From the NCBI RefSeq assembly GCF_947498015.1, contig NZ_CANMIR010000017.1, forward strand, positions 1-60,281: a stretch of DNA of 60,281 nt. Reading direction: 5' to 3'. The position numbers and the translations under genes are program-made. Source of the DNA: an uncultured Neptuniibacter sp. (lineage in GTDB: Bacteria > Pseudomonadota > Gammaproteobacteria > Pseudomonadales > Balneatricaceae). The notes below the pieces were generated by a model that worked only from the letters and a program-made list of their open reading frames with translations, did no database searches and was not told the origin of the DNA. This document shows, piece after piece, positions 9,253 through 18,013 of the stretch; the stretch's first letter is position 1, and each line of letters opens with the position of its first letter.

Positions 9253-9948
9253 TTAGGGCGCGCGTACCAGTCCAGATTCAATCACCGTTGCCTTAATGAT
9301 ATTGCCTGATCGATCGTTCATAACTTTTATCTGTTGCCCGATGGACCCGTTTTCAAGTGCAGTACCGGATGCACGAATAGTCACAGACTTACGTTTTGCC
9401 TCAATAATTACAGCATTTCCCTTAGACACCGCCAGGGGAGCTTTCAGCATCGACGCGGTAAGTACAGTGCCTGATGGGAGGCTTCTTTTGGTGATCCAGC
9501 CCAGAATGTCGGCAGACTGTTGAAAGTGGTTGGTACGGATATTGGTGAGTTCTACCTCTTGTGTGACGATATTCTGAGGAGTGAGAGCTGTTTTTTTCGG
9601 TAGACTGATTCGGCTGATAACAGCAGGGCCGTATTGTTTGATTTCTGAAACAATAAAAATCTGCCAGTTCGGGTTTTTGCAGCGTGCACGCAGAGTAATT
9701 CTGCTACCATTCCCTCTAGGTGTTTGAAATTCTAACGGAGAATGGCAATTTTTTAGTTTGATTTTTCGGCTGATCGGGTTAAGTTTGATCTCTGTACGTA
9801 CAGACGGATGGGTATTTTTGTAATGTGCTTTCAGAAATGCAGCCGCCTCTTGCTCAAGACGCATTGTCTGGTCATTTGCCGAAAGGTGAAAAGGCACCAA
9901 AAGAAAAGTGGTTAGTAATAAAAGTCGTGTTAAATTATGCGTATTCAC
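9253..9948 (-). CDS. flgA: Flagellar basal body P-ring formation chaperone FlgA
   Basis: FlgA is a periplasmic chaperone that helps FlgI assemble into the P ring. The 231 residues begin with a Sec signal peptide (hydrophobic LLLLTTFLLVPFHLSA, cleavage near residue 24). A family N-terminal domain follows, then a C-terminal SAF domain (about 110-231) with PKKTALTPQNIV, the RSLPSGTVLT turn and the VKGNAVIIEAK-like strand. The start codon is GTG. It is transcribed leftward, divergent from cheV with 75 bases between. I found no sigma-28 or sigma-54 motif in that gap. Confidence 0.92.
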   Translation of the reverse strand: MNTHNLTRLLLLTTFLLVPFHLSANDQTMRLEQEAAAFLKAHYKNTHPSVRTEIKLNPISRKIKLKNCHSPLEFQTPRGNGSRITLRARCKNPNWQIFIVSEIKQYGPAVISRISLPKKTALTPQNIVTQEVELTNIRTNHFQQSADILGWITKRSLPSGTVLTASMLKAPLAVSKGNAVIIEAKRKSVTIRASGTALENGSIGQQIKVMNDRSGNIIKATVIESGLVRAP

Positions 9949-10023
9949 GTTGTGGTAACTAACATTGTGGTTATGTGTCGACGTTTAACCAGAAAAGAAT
10001 TCATCTCACGGGATTGTTAGATC

Positions 10024-10962
10024 ATGTCAGGTATCCTAGATAGTGTAAACCTGCGCACCCAAATGGTGGGGCAGAACAGACTCGAACTTTTACTGTTTGG
10101 TCTGGAATCAGAGCAGCAATATGGCATTAACGTTTTCAAAGTGCGTGAAGTGCTACAGTGCCCTGAATTGACCGAGGTTCCTCGGCAAACTTCTGCCATT
10201 AAGGGAATGGCTCATATTCGAGGCGAAACAATCCCTGTACTGGATCTTTCTGAAGCGGTGGGCCGTAATAAAGTGCCACACGAGCAGAGACAGGATTGTT
10301 TTCTCATTGTGGCGGAGTATAACCGTCGTACACTGGCTTTTCTGGTGCGGCAGGTTGATCGTATTCTCAATACCCAGTGGGACCAGATTATGGCGCCACC
10401 TACAGAGATCGGTGTGGAGAATTACCTGACTGCTATTTTTGAGCATGAAGGCAAATTGATCGAAATTCTGGATGTGGAACAGATACTTGCAGATCTTTAC
10501 CCAATGCCGACTGAGGTGAGTAAGGATGTTGCAGATGATCAGGTGCGTGCGAAAGCACGTGAACACCAGATCTTAATTGTTGATGATTCTTCTGTGGCTA
10601 GAAACCAGATGCAGCGCAGCCTGGAAAATTTGGGTATCAAGGTAACGTCATGTAATAACGGACGCATGGCTTGGGATCTGCTTCAGGATATGGCCGGACG
10701 AGGCACTGATGTTACCAGTCATTTCCTGATGATCATCTCTGATATTGAGATGCCAGAAATGGACGGATATACCCTAACATCGATGATTCGTGAAGATGAT
10801 CGTATGTCTGGGATGCATGTGGTATTACACACCTCCCTATCAGGTGGATTCAACGTTTCTATGGTGAAGAAAGTCGGCGCGGATGGATTTCTCGCAAAAT
10901 TTAATCCTGATGATCTGGCGACCGCTGTGGTTCAGCGAATTCAGCAGGTCGAAAATAACTAA
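10024..10962 (+). CDS. cheV: Chemotaxis coupling protein CheV
   Basis: CheV couples chemoreceptors to the kinase CheA like CheW, but it carries a phosphorylatable receiver that tunes adaptation. The 312 residues contain a CheW-like domain (about 15-165, with KGMAHIRGETIPVLDL) and a receiver domain (about 181-310). The receiver keeps its acidic pair in ILIVDDSS, the phosphoacceptor Asp240 in MIISDIEMPEMDG and a terminal Lys. All catalytic residues are intact. It is 20 bases before cheR and divergent from flgA, the arrangement seen in Pseudomonas and Vibrio flagellar loci. Confidence 0.95.
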   Translation: MSGILDSVNLRTQMVGQNRLELLLFGLESEQQYGINVFKVREVLQCPELTEVPRQTSAIKGMAHIRGETIPVLDLSEAVGRNKVPHEQRQDCFLIVAEYNRRTLAFLVRQVDRILNTQWDQIMAPPTEIGVENYLTAIFEHEGKLIEILDVEQILADLYPMPTEVSKDVADDQVRAKAREHQILIVDDSSVARNQMQRSLENLGIKVTSCNNGRMAWDLLQDMAGRGTDVTSHFLMIISDIEMPEMDGYTLTSMIREDDRMSGMHVVLHTSLSGGFNVSMVKKVGADGFLAKFNPDDLATAVVQRIQQVENN

Positions 10963-10982
10963 GCAGAGGTTTCTTACTCTCA

Positions 10983-11834
10983 ATGAGTATTGCCGGGCGT
11001 TCAAGCTTTACCATCACAGATGCTGATTTCGAGTTGTTCAGTCGTTTTCTAGAAGATAATAGCGGTATATTACTGGCTAAGCATAAACAGTACTTAGTAC
11101 AAAGTCGGTTAGGAAAAATTGTTCAGGAACAGGGATGCCCGGGTTTAAAAGAGCTGATCTCTAAATTGCAGAGTCCGGCATCGAAGCGTTTGAGAGAGCA
11201 AGTTATTGATGCAATGACGACCAATGAAACGCTTTGGTTTAGAGATGTTCATCCCTTCGATATTTTAAGAGACAGAATCCTGCCTGAGATGACCGGTGCA
11301 GGAGGGATGGGTTCCAGAGTCAGGATCTGGTCGGCCGCTTGTTCAACGGGGCAGGAACCCTACTCGATAAGTATAACCTTTGATGAATTCAAGAAAAAGA
11401 ATCCGGGTAAACTATCGAGTGGCGAGATTATAGCAACTGATATATCGACCCAGGTTCTTGAGCAGGCACGTCGTGGTGAATATGAGATGTTGGCCATTGG
11501 GCGTGGTTTATCTCAGGAGCGCCTGACACAGCATTTCCGTGAAACCCCCAGTGGTAGTTGGGCGGTCAAGCCGGAGATAAAGTCAGGTGTTAGGTTTCAG
11601 AGTATTAATCTGCTTGGTCAGTATTCTGCTATGGGTAAGTTCGATGTAATTTTCTGCCGAAATGTTCTGATCTACTTCTCCAGTGAGAAGAAACTGGAAA
11701 TATTAAGCAAAATGCATGGTGTTCTTAAGCCGGGTGGGTACCTGATCCTAGGGGCTTCCGAGTTTTTATCTGGCCTTTCAGATAAGTATAAAATGATACA
11801 CTGCCGCCCTGGCATCATCTATCAGGCGATCTGA
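10983..11834 (+). CDS. cheR: Chemotaxis protein methyltransferase CheR
   Basis: CheR methylates glutamates on chemoreceptors using S-adenosylmethionine, giving adaptation. The 283 residues show the N-terminal helical receptor-binding domain (1-75) and the methyltransferase domain: TNETLWFRD, the SAM-binding RIWSAACSTGQEPYSISI, DIS at the next strand, FDVIFCRNVLIYF and the C-terminal LILGASE. No C-terminal receptor-tethering pentapeptide binder or TPR is added. It follows cheV closely and ends at a strong terminator, so cheVR is probably a two-gene unit separate from flgBCDE. Confidence 0.95.
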   Translation: MSIAGRSSFTITDADFELFSRFLEDNSGILLAKHKQYLVQSRLGKIVQEQGCPGLKELISKLQSPASKRLREQVIDAMTTNETLWFRDVHPFDILRDRILPEMTGAGGMGSRVRIWSAACSTGQEPYSISITFDEFKKKNPGKLSSGEIIATDISTQVLEQARRGEYEMLAIGRGLSQERLTQHFRETPSGSWAVKPEIKSGVRFQSINLLGQYSAMGKFDVIFCRNVLIYFSSEKKLEILSKMHGVLKPGGYLILGASEFLSGLSDKYKMIHCRPGIIYQAI

Positions 11835-11858
11835 TACTGATACCTAGGTCATCTTAAG

Positions 11859-11889
11859 AAACCGCTGATTTACATCAGCGGTTTTTTTT
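11859..11889 (+). terminator. Terminator of cheVR
   Basis: Eleven-base perfect stem AAACCGCTGAT / ATCAGCGGTTT with a four-base loop, followed by a run of Ts (11882-11889). It isolates cheR from flgB. Confidence 0.9.
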
Positions 11890-11893
11890 ATGC

Positions 11894-11928
11894 TCCGCTT
11901 TCCGCTTTCCGCTTTCCGCTTTCCGCTT
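11894..11928. repeat. Five tandem copies of TCCGCTT
   Basis: A perfect 7-bp unit is repeated five times, with one degenerate unit (GCCGCAT) following. It fills the gap between the cheR terminator and the sigma-54 promoter of flgB. It is a microsatellite-type array; copy number may differ between strains. Confidence 0.9.
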
Positions 11929-12026
11929 GCCGCATGTGGCAAGGGGCCGCCGTAATATTGCCGTTATCATGGCGTTATAATTGGTGATAATTTGTAATAT
12001 ATTGAAATATAAAGGTTTTAATTGTT

Positions 12027-12042
12027 TGGTACATGAATTGCA
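12027..12042 (+). promoter_or_regulatory. Sigma-54 (RpoN) promoter of flgBCDE
   Basis: TGGTACATGAATTGCA matches TGGCAC-N5-TTGCA, with the invariant GG and GC separated by exactly 10 bases. The predicted start lies about 22 bases before the flgB ATG. Confidence 0.85.
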
Positions 12043-12075
12043 TTTGTTTGAGCATCTTTGAGATGAGGCAAGGTT

Positions 12076-12471
12076 ATGGCTATTAGTTTTGATGCAGCGC
12101 TGGGTATACATGAGGACGCACTTTTACATCGTGCTCGCCGGGCTGAAGTCTTAGCGAATAATATTGCTAACGCGGATACGCCTAACTTTAAAGCCAGAGA
12201 TGTTGAATTTTCCCATGTGTTGGAAAATGCGACTAAGCTGCAGATTAAGCAGACCGCAACTGCTGCGCAGCATAAAACAGAGTTGTTAGAGCCTGATCTT
12301 GCTGCCGATATGATGTTTCGTATTCCAAACCAACCCTCTGTTGATGGCAATACGGTTGAACTGCAACAAGAGATGGCACGTTACACCGAAAACTCTCTGG
12401 ACTATCAAGCTTCATTTCAATTTCTGAATAAAAAATTCACAGGCCTGAAAGCAGCGATAAAGGGTGAATAA
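12076..12471 (+). CDS. flgB: Flagellar basal body rod protein FlgB
   Basis: FlgB is the most proximal rod subunit, in the periplasmic part of the basal body. The 131-residue protein has the rod/hook family N-terminal signature (RRAEVLANNIANADTPNFKARDVEF, about 19-43) and a C-terminal helix (YQASFQFLNKKFTGLKAAIKGE) for coiled-coil packing. Length is typical. AAGG before the ATG serves as ribosome site. It is first in flgBCDE, with flgC 2 bases after its stop. Confidence 0.95.
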   Translation: MAISFDAALGIHEDALLHRARRAEVLANNIANADTPNFKARDVEFSHVLENATKLQIKQTATAAQHKTELLEPDLAADMMFRIPNQPSVDGNTVELQQEMARYTENSLDYQASFQFLNKKFTGLKAAIKGE

Positions 12472-12473
12472 TC

Positions 12474-12911
12474 ATGTCATTAAGTAATGTTTTCGGTATC
12501 GCTGGTTCAGCTATGAATGCTCAGACGATCCGTCTGAATACCACAGCGAGTAATTTGGCCAATGCGGAAAGTGTCAGCTCCAGTGTGGATGAAACCTATC
12601 GGGCACGTAAACCGGTTTTTGCCATACAGCCCGTAGATCCGTTAAAAGATCCTGAAAATGTATCGGGTCTGGCGTCGGGGCAGGGTGTGCAGGTGCTGGA
12701 TATCGTGGAGAGTGATGCTGAGCTGAGGCAGGAGTACAACCCAGGTCATCCGATGGCTGACGAGCAGGGGTTTGTGTACTACCCAAATGTGAATGTGGTT
12801 GAAGAGATGGCGGATATGATCTCCGCGTCGCGCTCTTTCCAGATTAATACAGAGATTATGAATACTGCCAAACAGATGATGCAGCAAACCATCCGTCTTG
12901 GTCAGCAATAA
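12474..12911 (+). CDS. flgC: Flagellar basal body rod protein FlgC
   Basis: FlgC is a proximal rod subunit. The 145 residues show the family N-terminus (GSAMNAQTIRLNTTASNLANAESV) and the C-terminal motif GFVYYPNVNVVEEMADMISASRSFQIN, which is diagnostic of FlgC. Spacing to flgB is 2 bases and to flgD 23 bases, so translation is probably coupled to flgB. Confidence 0.96.
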   Translation: MSLSNVFGIAGSAMNAQTIRLNTTASNLANAESVSSSVDETYRARKPVFAIQPVDPLKDPENVSGLASGQGVQVLDIVESDAELRQEYNPGHPMADEQGFVYYPNVNVVEEMADMISASRSFQINTEIMNTAKQMMQQTIRLGQQ

Positions 12912-12934
12912 TTTAAGGTACGAGGCGAATAGCC

Positions 12935-13633
12935 ATGAGTAACGTAAATGGCGTTAATCAAAACGTCTTTGATCAAATCAATAAGACGAATCAGTCTTCG
13001 AGTACGGCCAAGAGCCAGACAGAAGAAGACAGTGATATGTTTATGCGTCTGATGATTGCACAGCTACAGAATCAGGATCCGTCAAGCCCGGCAGATACCA
13101 CCGATTTCATGCAGCAGATCGCAACCATGTCTCAGGTTGAGAGTATTAACAACCTCAATCAGACAGTGGCGCAAACTTCGCAGGCGATGCTTTCGAGTCA
13201 GGCCGCACTGCAGGCCTCTTCGATGGTTGGACGTTCCGTCTTTATTCCCGGTGATACCTCAGAGGTGGGTACAGCGATGAACCCCTTTGCGAAAGGTGCG
13301 TTTAATCTGGAAACCAGCGCTTCTGAGGTGAGAATCAAAGTTTATAACTCCAGTGGTTCTTTAGTAGACACCATGCAGCTAGGTGCCGTTACCCAGGGTG
13401 AGCATGAGTTTGCCTGGCAGATGCAGTTTGATGAAGAGGGCAATGCTGAGCACCCTGCAGGGGAGTACACCTTTGTGGTTGAGCGTTTTGATGACAATGA
13501 ATACAAGGCAATTGATACCAATATGGCTTATCGGGTGAACAGCGTCACCTTGGGTGAAAATGGTATCGGCATGAAAGTAAATACAACTGCTGGCACGTAC
13601 GATGTCAGTGAAGTGAAACAGATCGGCGTGTGA
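12935..13633 (+). CDS. flgD: Flagellar hook assembly scaffold FlgD
   Basis: FlgD caps the growing hook and is discarded when the hook is finished. The 232 residues have the conserved N-terminal region (FMRLMIAQLQNQDPSSPADTTDFM-type pattern, about 37-60, then QMSQVESINNLN-like helix) and the C-terminal FlgD Ig-like/Tudor domain (VRIKVYNSSGSLVDTM and GEYTFVV). It lies between flgC and flgE as expected. Confidence 0.94.
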   Translation: MSNVNGVNQNVFDQINKTNQSSSTAKSQTEEDSDMFMRLMIAQLQNQDPSSPADTTDFMQQIATMSQVESINNLNQTVAQTSQAMLSSQAALQASSMVGRSVFIPGDTSEVGTAMNPFAKGAFNLETSASEVRIKVYNSSGSLVDTMQLGAVTQGEHEFAWQMQFDEEGNAEHPAGEYTFVVERFDDNEYKAIDTNMAYRVNSVTLGENGIGMKVNTTAGTYDVSEVKQIGV

Positions 13634-13643
13634 GGGTAGGACA

Positions 13644-15617
13644 ATGTCAGGTTTTAATACAGCAGTTAACGGTCTGAAGGCAGCTACCACAGACCTGGAT
13701 GTAACCGGTAACAATATTGCCAACGCGAGTACTGTGGGTTTCAAATCTTCACGTACAGAGTTTGGTGATATCTATGCTACCGCGGTTGTCGGTGCAGGCT
13801 CATCCAATGTGGCGGGTGCGGGTGTTACCGTGACAGATATCGCTCAGGATTTTCAGGCAGGTACCATCCAGTTCACCAACAATAACCTGGATCTGGCGAT
13901 CAACGGCTCAGGTTTTTTCCAACTAGATGATGGCCAGGGTAGTACAACCTATACCCGTGCGGGCTCGTTTGAGCTGGATAAGAATGGCTTTGTTGTATCA
14001 AAGACGGGTAACTTCCTGCAGGGCTATGGTCTTGATGCAGAGGGTAACCGTTTGCCGATTGGTAACTTAGCGGTTACGCAAAAAGAGAGCCCACCTAAGG
14101 CAACCGAAGGAATTGATCTCTCTTTCAATATTGACTCTCGGGAAGACTCTTCAACCTTACTGCCTGACTATGATAAAGATGAGCCGGGTTCATTTACCTA
14201 CAGTACGACGATGCGTACATTTGATAGTCTGGGTAATGAGCATACGATCAAGTTTAACATGGCCGAAGCGCGCCCCTATCAAGCTCAGCAGAATGTCACT
14301 GGCATTGAAACGGGAGATGACATTTCAGGGGTGGCGATCACTGCTACCGATACTGCGAATGTTATTAACGCGGCGAATGCAGGATTAGTTATAAGTGAAA
14401 AAACCACAGCACCAGCAGAAGTTGTGGACTTCTTTGCACGCATGACAGATCCACTCTCAGGTGATCCCAGAATTGAAAGCGTAATTGTTAATGGCGCTGG
14501 AGATTTGACTCTACGCTTTAAGGCAGAGTTTCCTGAACCTGACCTAGTTCAAATTACGGATGCAGGTGGTGTTAGTACCCTTGAGGTTGCTGAGGATGTT
14601 GTATCTGAAATTGCTGCAAATGAGACCTATAGCTTTGATATCAACGCGGCGGTTGCGCCGTTGGCAGATGATCTTGTATTAGAGATTGGGGGGATCTCAT
14701 TACCAGCGATTCCTAGCGGCTCCGGAATTGATGATATAGGGGCAGCGGTAGCAGCAGCAGAAGCTAAGATAAAAGATGCTAACCCTACTGTTGAATCGGT
14801 TATCTATGACAATATCAACCAAAGTGTCGTCATTACTTATAAAGCAGAGGCGGGTGATATTCCCGATGGTGATGCGCTGCAAATAACTGAAACCTCTGCA
14901 CCGGCAGTTAATCCATTCGCAGCACCAGAGATTAAAGATGGTGATAATTCCTATTTAGGGGTTTATCGCATGTATGCATATCTGAACGGTACTGAAACTC
15001 TGGATATCGGCAAGGCGTTAGATCCTGGTGAAGCGGGTACAGGTACGGAGCCAGGCCCCATTCTGATTAAGTTTAACCCGTCCAACGGTTTGCTTAGTGG
15101 GATTAATGGGCAGCAGTTCTCGGTTGGTGCCATTGTGCCTGGCATTACGATAACGGGCGCTGATCCAGCAGATTCAACTACAACTATCGATCTGGATATT
15201 TCTAATACCACTCAGTTTGCATCCGCTTCGATTGTGAAATCCTCTCAGCAGGATGGTTACACCAAAGGAGACCTGATCGGTGTGACTTTCAGTGGAACAG
15301 GTGAGATGGTTGCGAGCTTCTCCAACGGTCAGAACCAGAATCTGGGTGTTGTTGCGATTGCGACCTTTGAAAACCAATCAGGCCTATCCCCATCCGGTGA
15401 TACCGAGTGGAGTGCAACCTTTGCTTCTGGTAATGCGATCCTCAACCCGCCAGGAACGGGGCTGAATGGTACCCTGCAGTCTGCTGCGCTGGAGCAATCT
15501 AACGTGGATCTTTCTGCCGAACTGGTAGCGCTGATAGAAGCGCAGCGTAACTTCCAGGCAAACTCAAAGACACTGGAAACGCTCAATACGGTAACGCAGA
15601 ATATCCTGCAGATCTGA
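13644..15617 (+). CDS. flgE: Flagellar hook protein FlgE (long form)
   Basis: FlgE polymerises into the flexible hook joining rod and filament. The N-terminal helix and motif (FNTAVNGLKAATTDLDVTGNNIANAST, residues 3-29) and the C-terminal coiled-coil segment (EAQRNFQANSKTLETLNTVTQNILQI) are canonical. The protein is 657 residues, well above the roughly 400 of enteric FlgE. The extra length sits in the surface-exposed middle (about 215-430). Two similar modules are visible there: IESVIVNGAGDLTLRFKAE...LVQIT and VESVIYDNINQSVVITYKAE...ALQIT. Long FlgE variants are known in Pseudomonas and marine relatives. It ends the flgBCDE unit at a strong terminator. Confidence 0.95.
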   Translation: MSGFNTAVNGLKAATTDLDVTGNNIANASTVGFKSSRTEFGDIYATAVVGAGSSNVAGAGVTVTDIAQDFQAGTIQFTNNNLDLAINGSGFFQLDDGQGSTTYTRAGSFELDKNGFVVSKTGNFLQGYGLDAEGNRLPIGNLAVTQKESPPKATEGIDLSFNIDSREDSSTLLPDYDKDEPGSFTYSTTMRTFDSLGNEHTIKFNMAEARPYQAQQNVTGIETGDDISGVAITATDTANVINAANAGLVISEKTTAPAEVVDFFARMTDPLSGDPRIESVIVNGAGDLTLRFKAEFPEPDLVQITDAGGVSTLEVAEDVVSEIAANETYSFDINAAVAPLADDLVLEIGGISLPAIPSGSGIDDIGAAVAAAEAKIKDANPTVESVIYDNINQSVVITYKAEAGDIPDGDALQITETSAPAVNPFAAPEIKDGDNSYLGVYRMYAYLNGTETLDIGKALDPGEAGTGTEPGPILIKFNPSNGLLSGINGQQFSVGAIVPGITITGADPADSTTTIDLDISNTTQFASASIVKSSQQDGYTKGDLIGVTFSGTGEMVASFSNGQNQNLGVVAIATFENQSGLSPSGDTEWSATFASGNAILNPPGTGLNGTLQSAALEQSNVDLSAELVALIEAQRNFQANSKTLETLNTVTQNILQI

Positions 15618-15631
15618 TTCAGCCTCCCGAT

Positions 15632-15659
15632 AAAAAAGCCGCATTTATGCGGCTTTTTT
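15632..15659 (+). terminator. Terminator of flgBCDE
   Basis: Perfect 12-base stem AAAAAAGCCGCA / TGCGGCTTTTTT with a TTTA loop, right after the flgE stop. It separates flgE from the promoter of flgF. Confidence 0.9.
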
Positions 15660-15664
15660 GTTTT

Positions 15665-15680
15665 TGGCACAACGATTGCT
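15665..15680 (+). promoter_or_regulatory. Sigma-54 (RpoN) promoter of flgFGHIJ
   Basis: TGGCACAACGATTGCT is a full match to TGGCAC-N5-TTGCW, with GG and GC 10 bases apart. It begins only 6 bases after the flgE terminator and lies about 70 bases before the flgF ATG. Confidence 0.93.
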
Positions 15681-15751
15681 TTTATCGATATTAATAATGT
15701 TTTTTTCTTGAGATAAAAGTGCAGTGTTGCTGCCAAATCTAGGATTAAGAG

Positions 15752-16495
15752 ATGGATAAGGTTCTGTATTTAGCGATGAGTGGAGCACGTGAAAATATGC
15801 TCGCGCAGCAGGCTCACGCGAACAACCTTGCGAATGCAAATACCACTGGTTTTAAGTCTGATCTGGCGCAAGCCCGCGCTATGCAGGTGTTCGGGGAGGG
15901 GCATGCGTCACGCGTATATGCACAAACTGAGCGCCCGGCAACCGACACATCCAGTGGGACATTGATCGAAACGGGTCGACAGCTTGATATAGCGATCGCC
16001 GGCGATGGCTGGATGTCGGTTATCCGTGCTGATGGAACTGAAGGGTATTCCCGTGCCGGTTCGCTGCAGATCAATGCCGCTAACCAGTTAGTTACGGGCA
16101 GTGGTTTGCCGGTAATGGGCAATGGCGGCATTCCTATCACGTTGCCGCCTTTCGAGCAGATCGAAATTGCAACCAACGGCATCATTACTCTGCGCCCCCT
16201 GGGTGAAGGTACAGCTGAATTGCTGGTAGCTGACCAGATTAAACTGGTTAATCCTGATCCTAAGACGCTGTTTAAAGGGCCTGATGGTCTGATGACCAGT
16301 GGGGATGCGGTACCGCTACAGGCCGATCAGAATGTCAGAATCCGTTCCGGCTTTCTGGAGTCCAGCAATGTCAACGCTGTAAGCGAGCTGACAGGGATCA
16401 TCAGTTCATCCCGTCAGTTTGAGATGCAGGTCAAGATGATGAAAACCGCCGAGGAAAACTCCGAAGCGGCTACATCCATTTTGAAAATAGCTTAA
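15752..16495 (+). CDS. flgF: Flagellar basal body rod protein FlgF
   Basis: FlgF is a proximal rod subunit. The 247 residues carry the rod-family N-terminus (LAMSGARENMLAQQAHANNLANANTTGFK-type, about 7-35) and the C-terminal ESSNVNAVSELTGIISSSRQFEMQVKMM. The middle region resembles FlgG (GYSRAGSLQINAANQLVTGSG). It starts the second structural operon behind its own sigma-54 promoter. Confidence 0.95.
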   Translation: MDKVLYLAMSGARENMLAQQAHANNLANANTTGFKSDLAQARAMQVFGEGHASRVYAQTERPATDTSSGTLIETGRQLDIAIAGDGWMSVIRADGTEGYSRAGSLQINAANQLVTGSGLPVMGNGGIPITLPPFEQIEIATNGIITLRPLGEGTAELLVADQIKLVNPDPKTLFKGPDGLMTSGDAVPLQADQNVRIRSGFLESSNVNAVSELTGIISSSRQFEMQVKMMKTAEENSEAATSILKIA

Positions 16496-16516
16496 CGATC
16501 ACCTGAGGATAGATAG

Positions 16517-17302
16517 ATGCACGGTGCACTGAATGTAGCAAAAACAGGTATGACCGCTCAGGATACTAACCTGAAGGTGATTTCAAATAACCTGGCCAAC
16601 GTTGCCACTGTTGGTTTTAAGAAAGATAACGTTGTCTTTGAAGATCTGATGTATCAGATCCGTCGCCAGCCCGGTGCGCAAACAGCGGAAGAAGCTCAGC
16701 TACCTTCCGGTTTGCAGGTGGGCTTAGGGGTTCGAACGGTCGGAACTCAGAAGATCTTTGCCACAGGAAATATGGAGATTACCGATGAGCCGTTTGATGT
16801 AGCTATCAATGGGCGTGGTTTTCTTCAGGTAACTCTGCCCAGTGGTGATCAGGCGTATACCCGAAATGGCCAGCTCCATCTGAACAGTGATAACCAGTTG
16901 GTGACCGCTGAGGGTTACCAGATTGAGCCAGCGATCACTCTGCCTGCTGATGTGGTGAATTTTTCCATCAGTACTGACGGTATTGTCCAGGTAACAACAG
17001 CGGGTAATGCTCAGGGAACAGAGATCGGCCAGCTTCAGCTGGCAGATTTTGTAAACCCTCAGGGTTTGCAGGCGTTAGGTCAGAACCTCTATCAGGAAAC
17101 TGCTGCCAGTGGGGCTCCACTGGTCAGTACGCCAGGTGAGAATGGCACCGCAGTATTGATTCAGGGATCCCTGGAGGGGTCGAACGTTAATTCAGTTGAA
17201 GAGCTGGTGGATATGATCACCACGCAGCGTGCGTACGAGATGAACTCTAAAGTGATCTCTACCGCTGATGAGATGCTCTCCTTCGTGAGCCAGCAGCTGT
17301 AA
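16517..17302 (+). CDS. flgG: Flagellar basal body distal rod protein FlgG
   Basis: FlgG forms the distal rod. The 261-residue length is typical (260 in Salmonella). Signatures are the N-terminal NLANVATVGFKKD, AYTRNGQLHLNSDNQLVTAEGY in the middle, and C-terminal GSLEGSNVNSVEELVDMITTQRAYEMNSK, which is diagnostic of FlgG. A good ribosome site (GAGGATAG) precedes the ATG, 21 bases after flgF. Confidence 0.97.
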   Translation: MHGALNVAKTGMTAQDTNLKVISNNLANVATVGFKKDNVVFEDLMYQIRRQPGAQTAEEAQLPSGLQVGLGVRTVGTQKIFATGNMEITDEPFDVAINGRGFLQVTLPSGDQAYTRNGQLHLNSDNQLVTAEGYQIEPAITLPADVVNFSISTDGIVQVTTAGNAQGTEIGQLQLADFVNPQGLQALGQNLYQETAASGAPLVSTPGENGTAVLIQGSLEGSNVNSVEELVDMITTQRAYEMNSKVISTADEMLSFVSQQL

Positions 17303-17325
17303 TTGACTGAACAGGGGACGCTGAG

Positions 17326-18003
17326 ATGAAAACACTGATTTTAAGCCTTGTATCCGCCAGCCTGCTATTGAGCGGTTGTGTACAGAAACAGGTTAAACCG
17401 AACAACCCAGAGTATGCCCCTGTCAGACCGCAAGCGCTGATTCAGCCAAAACCGGTGAATGGCTCTATTTACAATGCTGCGACCAGCATCAATTTATACG
17501 GTGATGGTCGTGCACATCGTGTCGGTGACATCCTCACAATCACGCTTCAGGAAAGCACCAGTTCACAGAAAAGTGCTAAAACCGAAATTGATAAAGAGGG
17601 TTCTACCTCGCTACAGCAAGCAACCGCTTTCGGAGAGCCTGTGACCGCTTTCGGTAAGCCGGTGAGCTTCTCGCTGCCATCCAGTACAACAGAGTTTGAT
17701 GGTGAGGGTAAATCCGATATGAGCAACAGTCTGACCGGTAATATCACGGTGACTGTGCATGATGTGCTACCCAATGGGACATTGCTGGTTAAAGGTGAGA
17801 AATGGCTCACTCTGAATCAGGGTGATGAATATATCCGTATCAGCGGGATGGTGAGGCCACAGGATATCAGTTCCGATAATACCGTGGTATCGACCAAACT
17901 GGCTGATGCACGTATCGCCTACAGTGGTACCGGTGCAGTGAACGATTCTAATGTGATGGGATGGATGTCCCGGTTCTTCATCGGCGCGATCTGGCCATTC
18001 TGA
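17326..18003 (+). CDS. flgH: Flagellar L-ring lipoprotein FlgH
   Basis: FlgH forms the outer-membrane L ring through which the rod turns. The 225-residue protein starts with a lipoprotein signal peptide ending in the lipobox LLSGC, with Cys18 as the acylated residue. The family segment [11 protein letters not shown] and the C-terminal [15 protein letters not shown] are present. It sits between flgG and flgI as expected, with GGGGACG before the ATG. Confidence 0.96.
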   Translation: MKTLILSLVSASLLLSGCVQKQVKPNNPEYAPVRPQALIQPKPVNGSIYNAATSINLYGDGRAHRVGDILTITLQESTSSQKSAKTEIDKEGSTSLQQATAFGEPVTAFGKPVSFSLPSSTTEFDGEGKSDMSNSLTGNITVTVHDVLPNGTLLVKGEKWLTLNQGDEYIRISGMVRPQDISSDNTVVSTKLADARIAYSGTGAVNDSNVMGWMSRFFIGAIWPF

Positions 18004-18013
18004 GGTAGATGAT

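Noticed and set aside
9949..10023. Sigma-28 or sigma-54 promoter between flgA and cheV
   Set aside because: Neither consensus fits with correct spacing on either strand, unlike the clear sites elsewhere in the block.
12574..12908. Long minus-strand open frames across flgC
   Set aside because: They mirror the codon pattern of flgC, have no ribosome sites or family features, and lie inside a well-supported gene.
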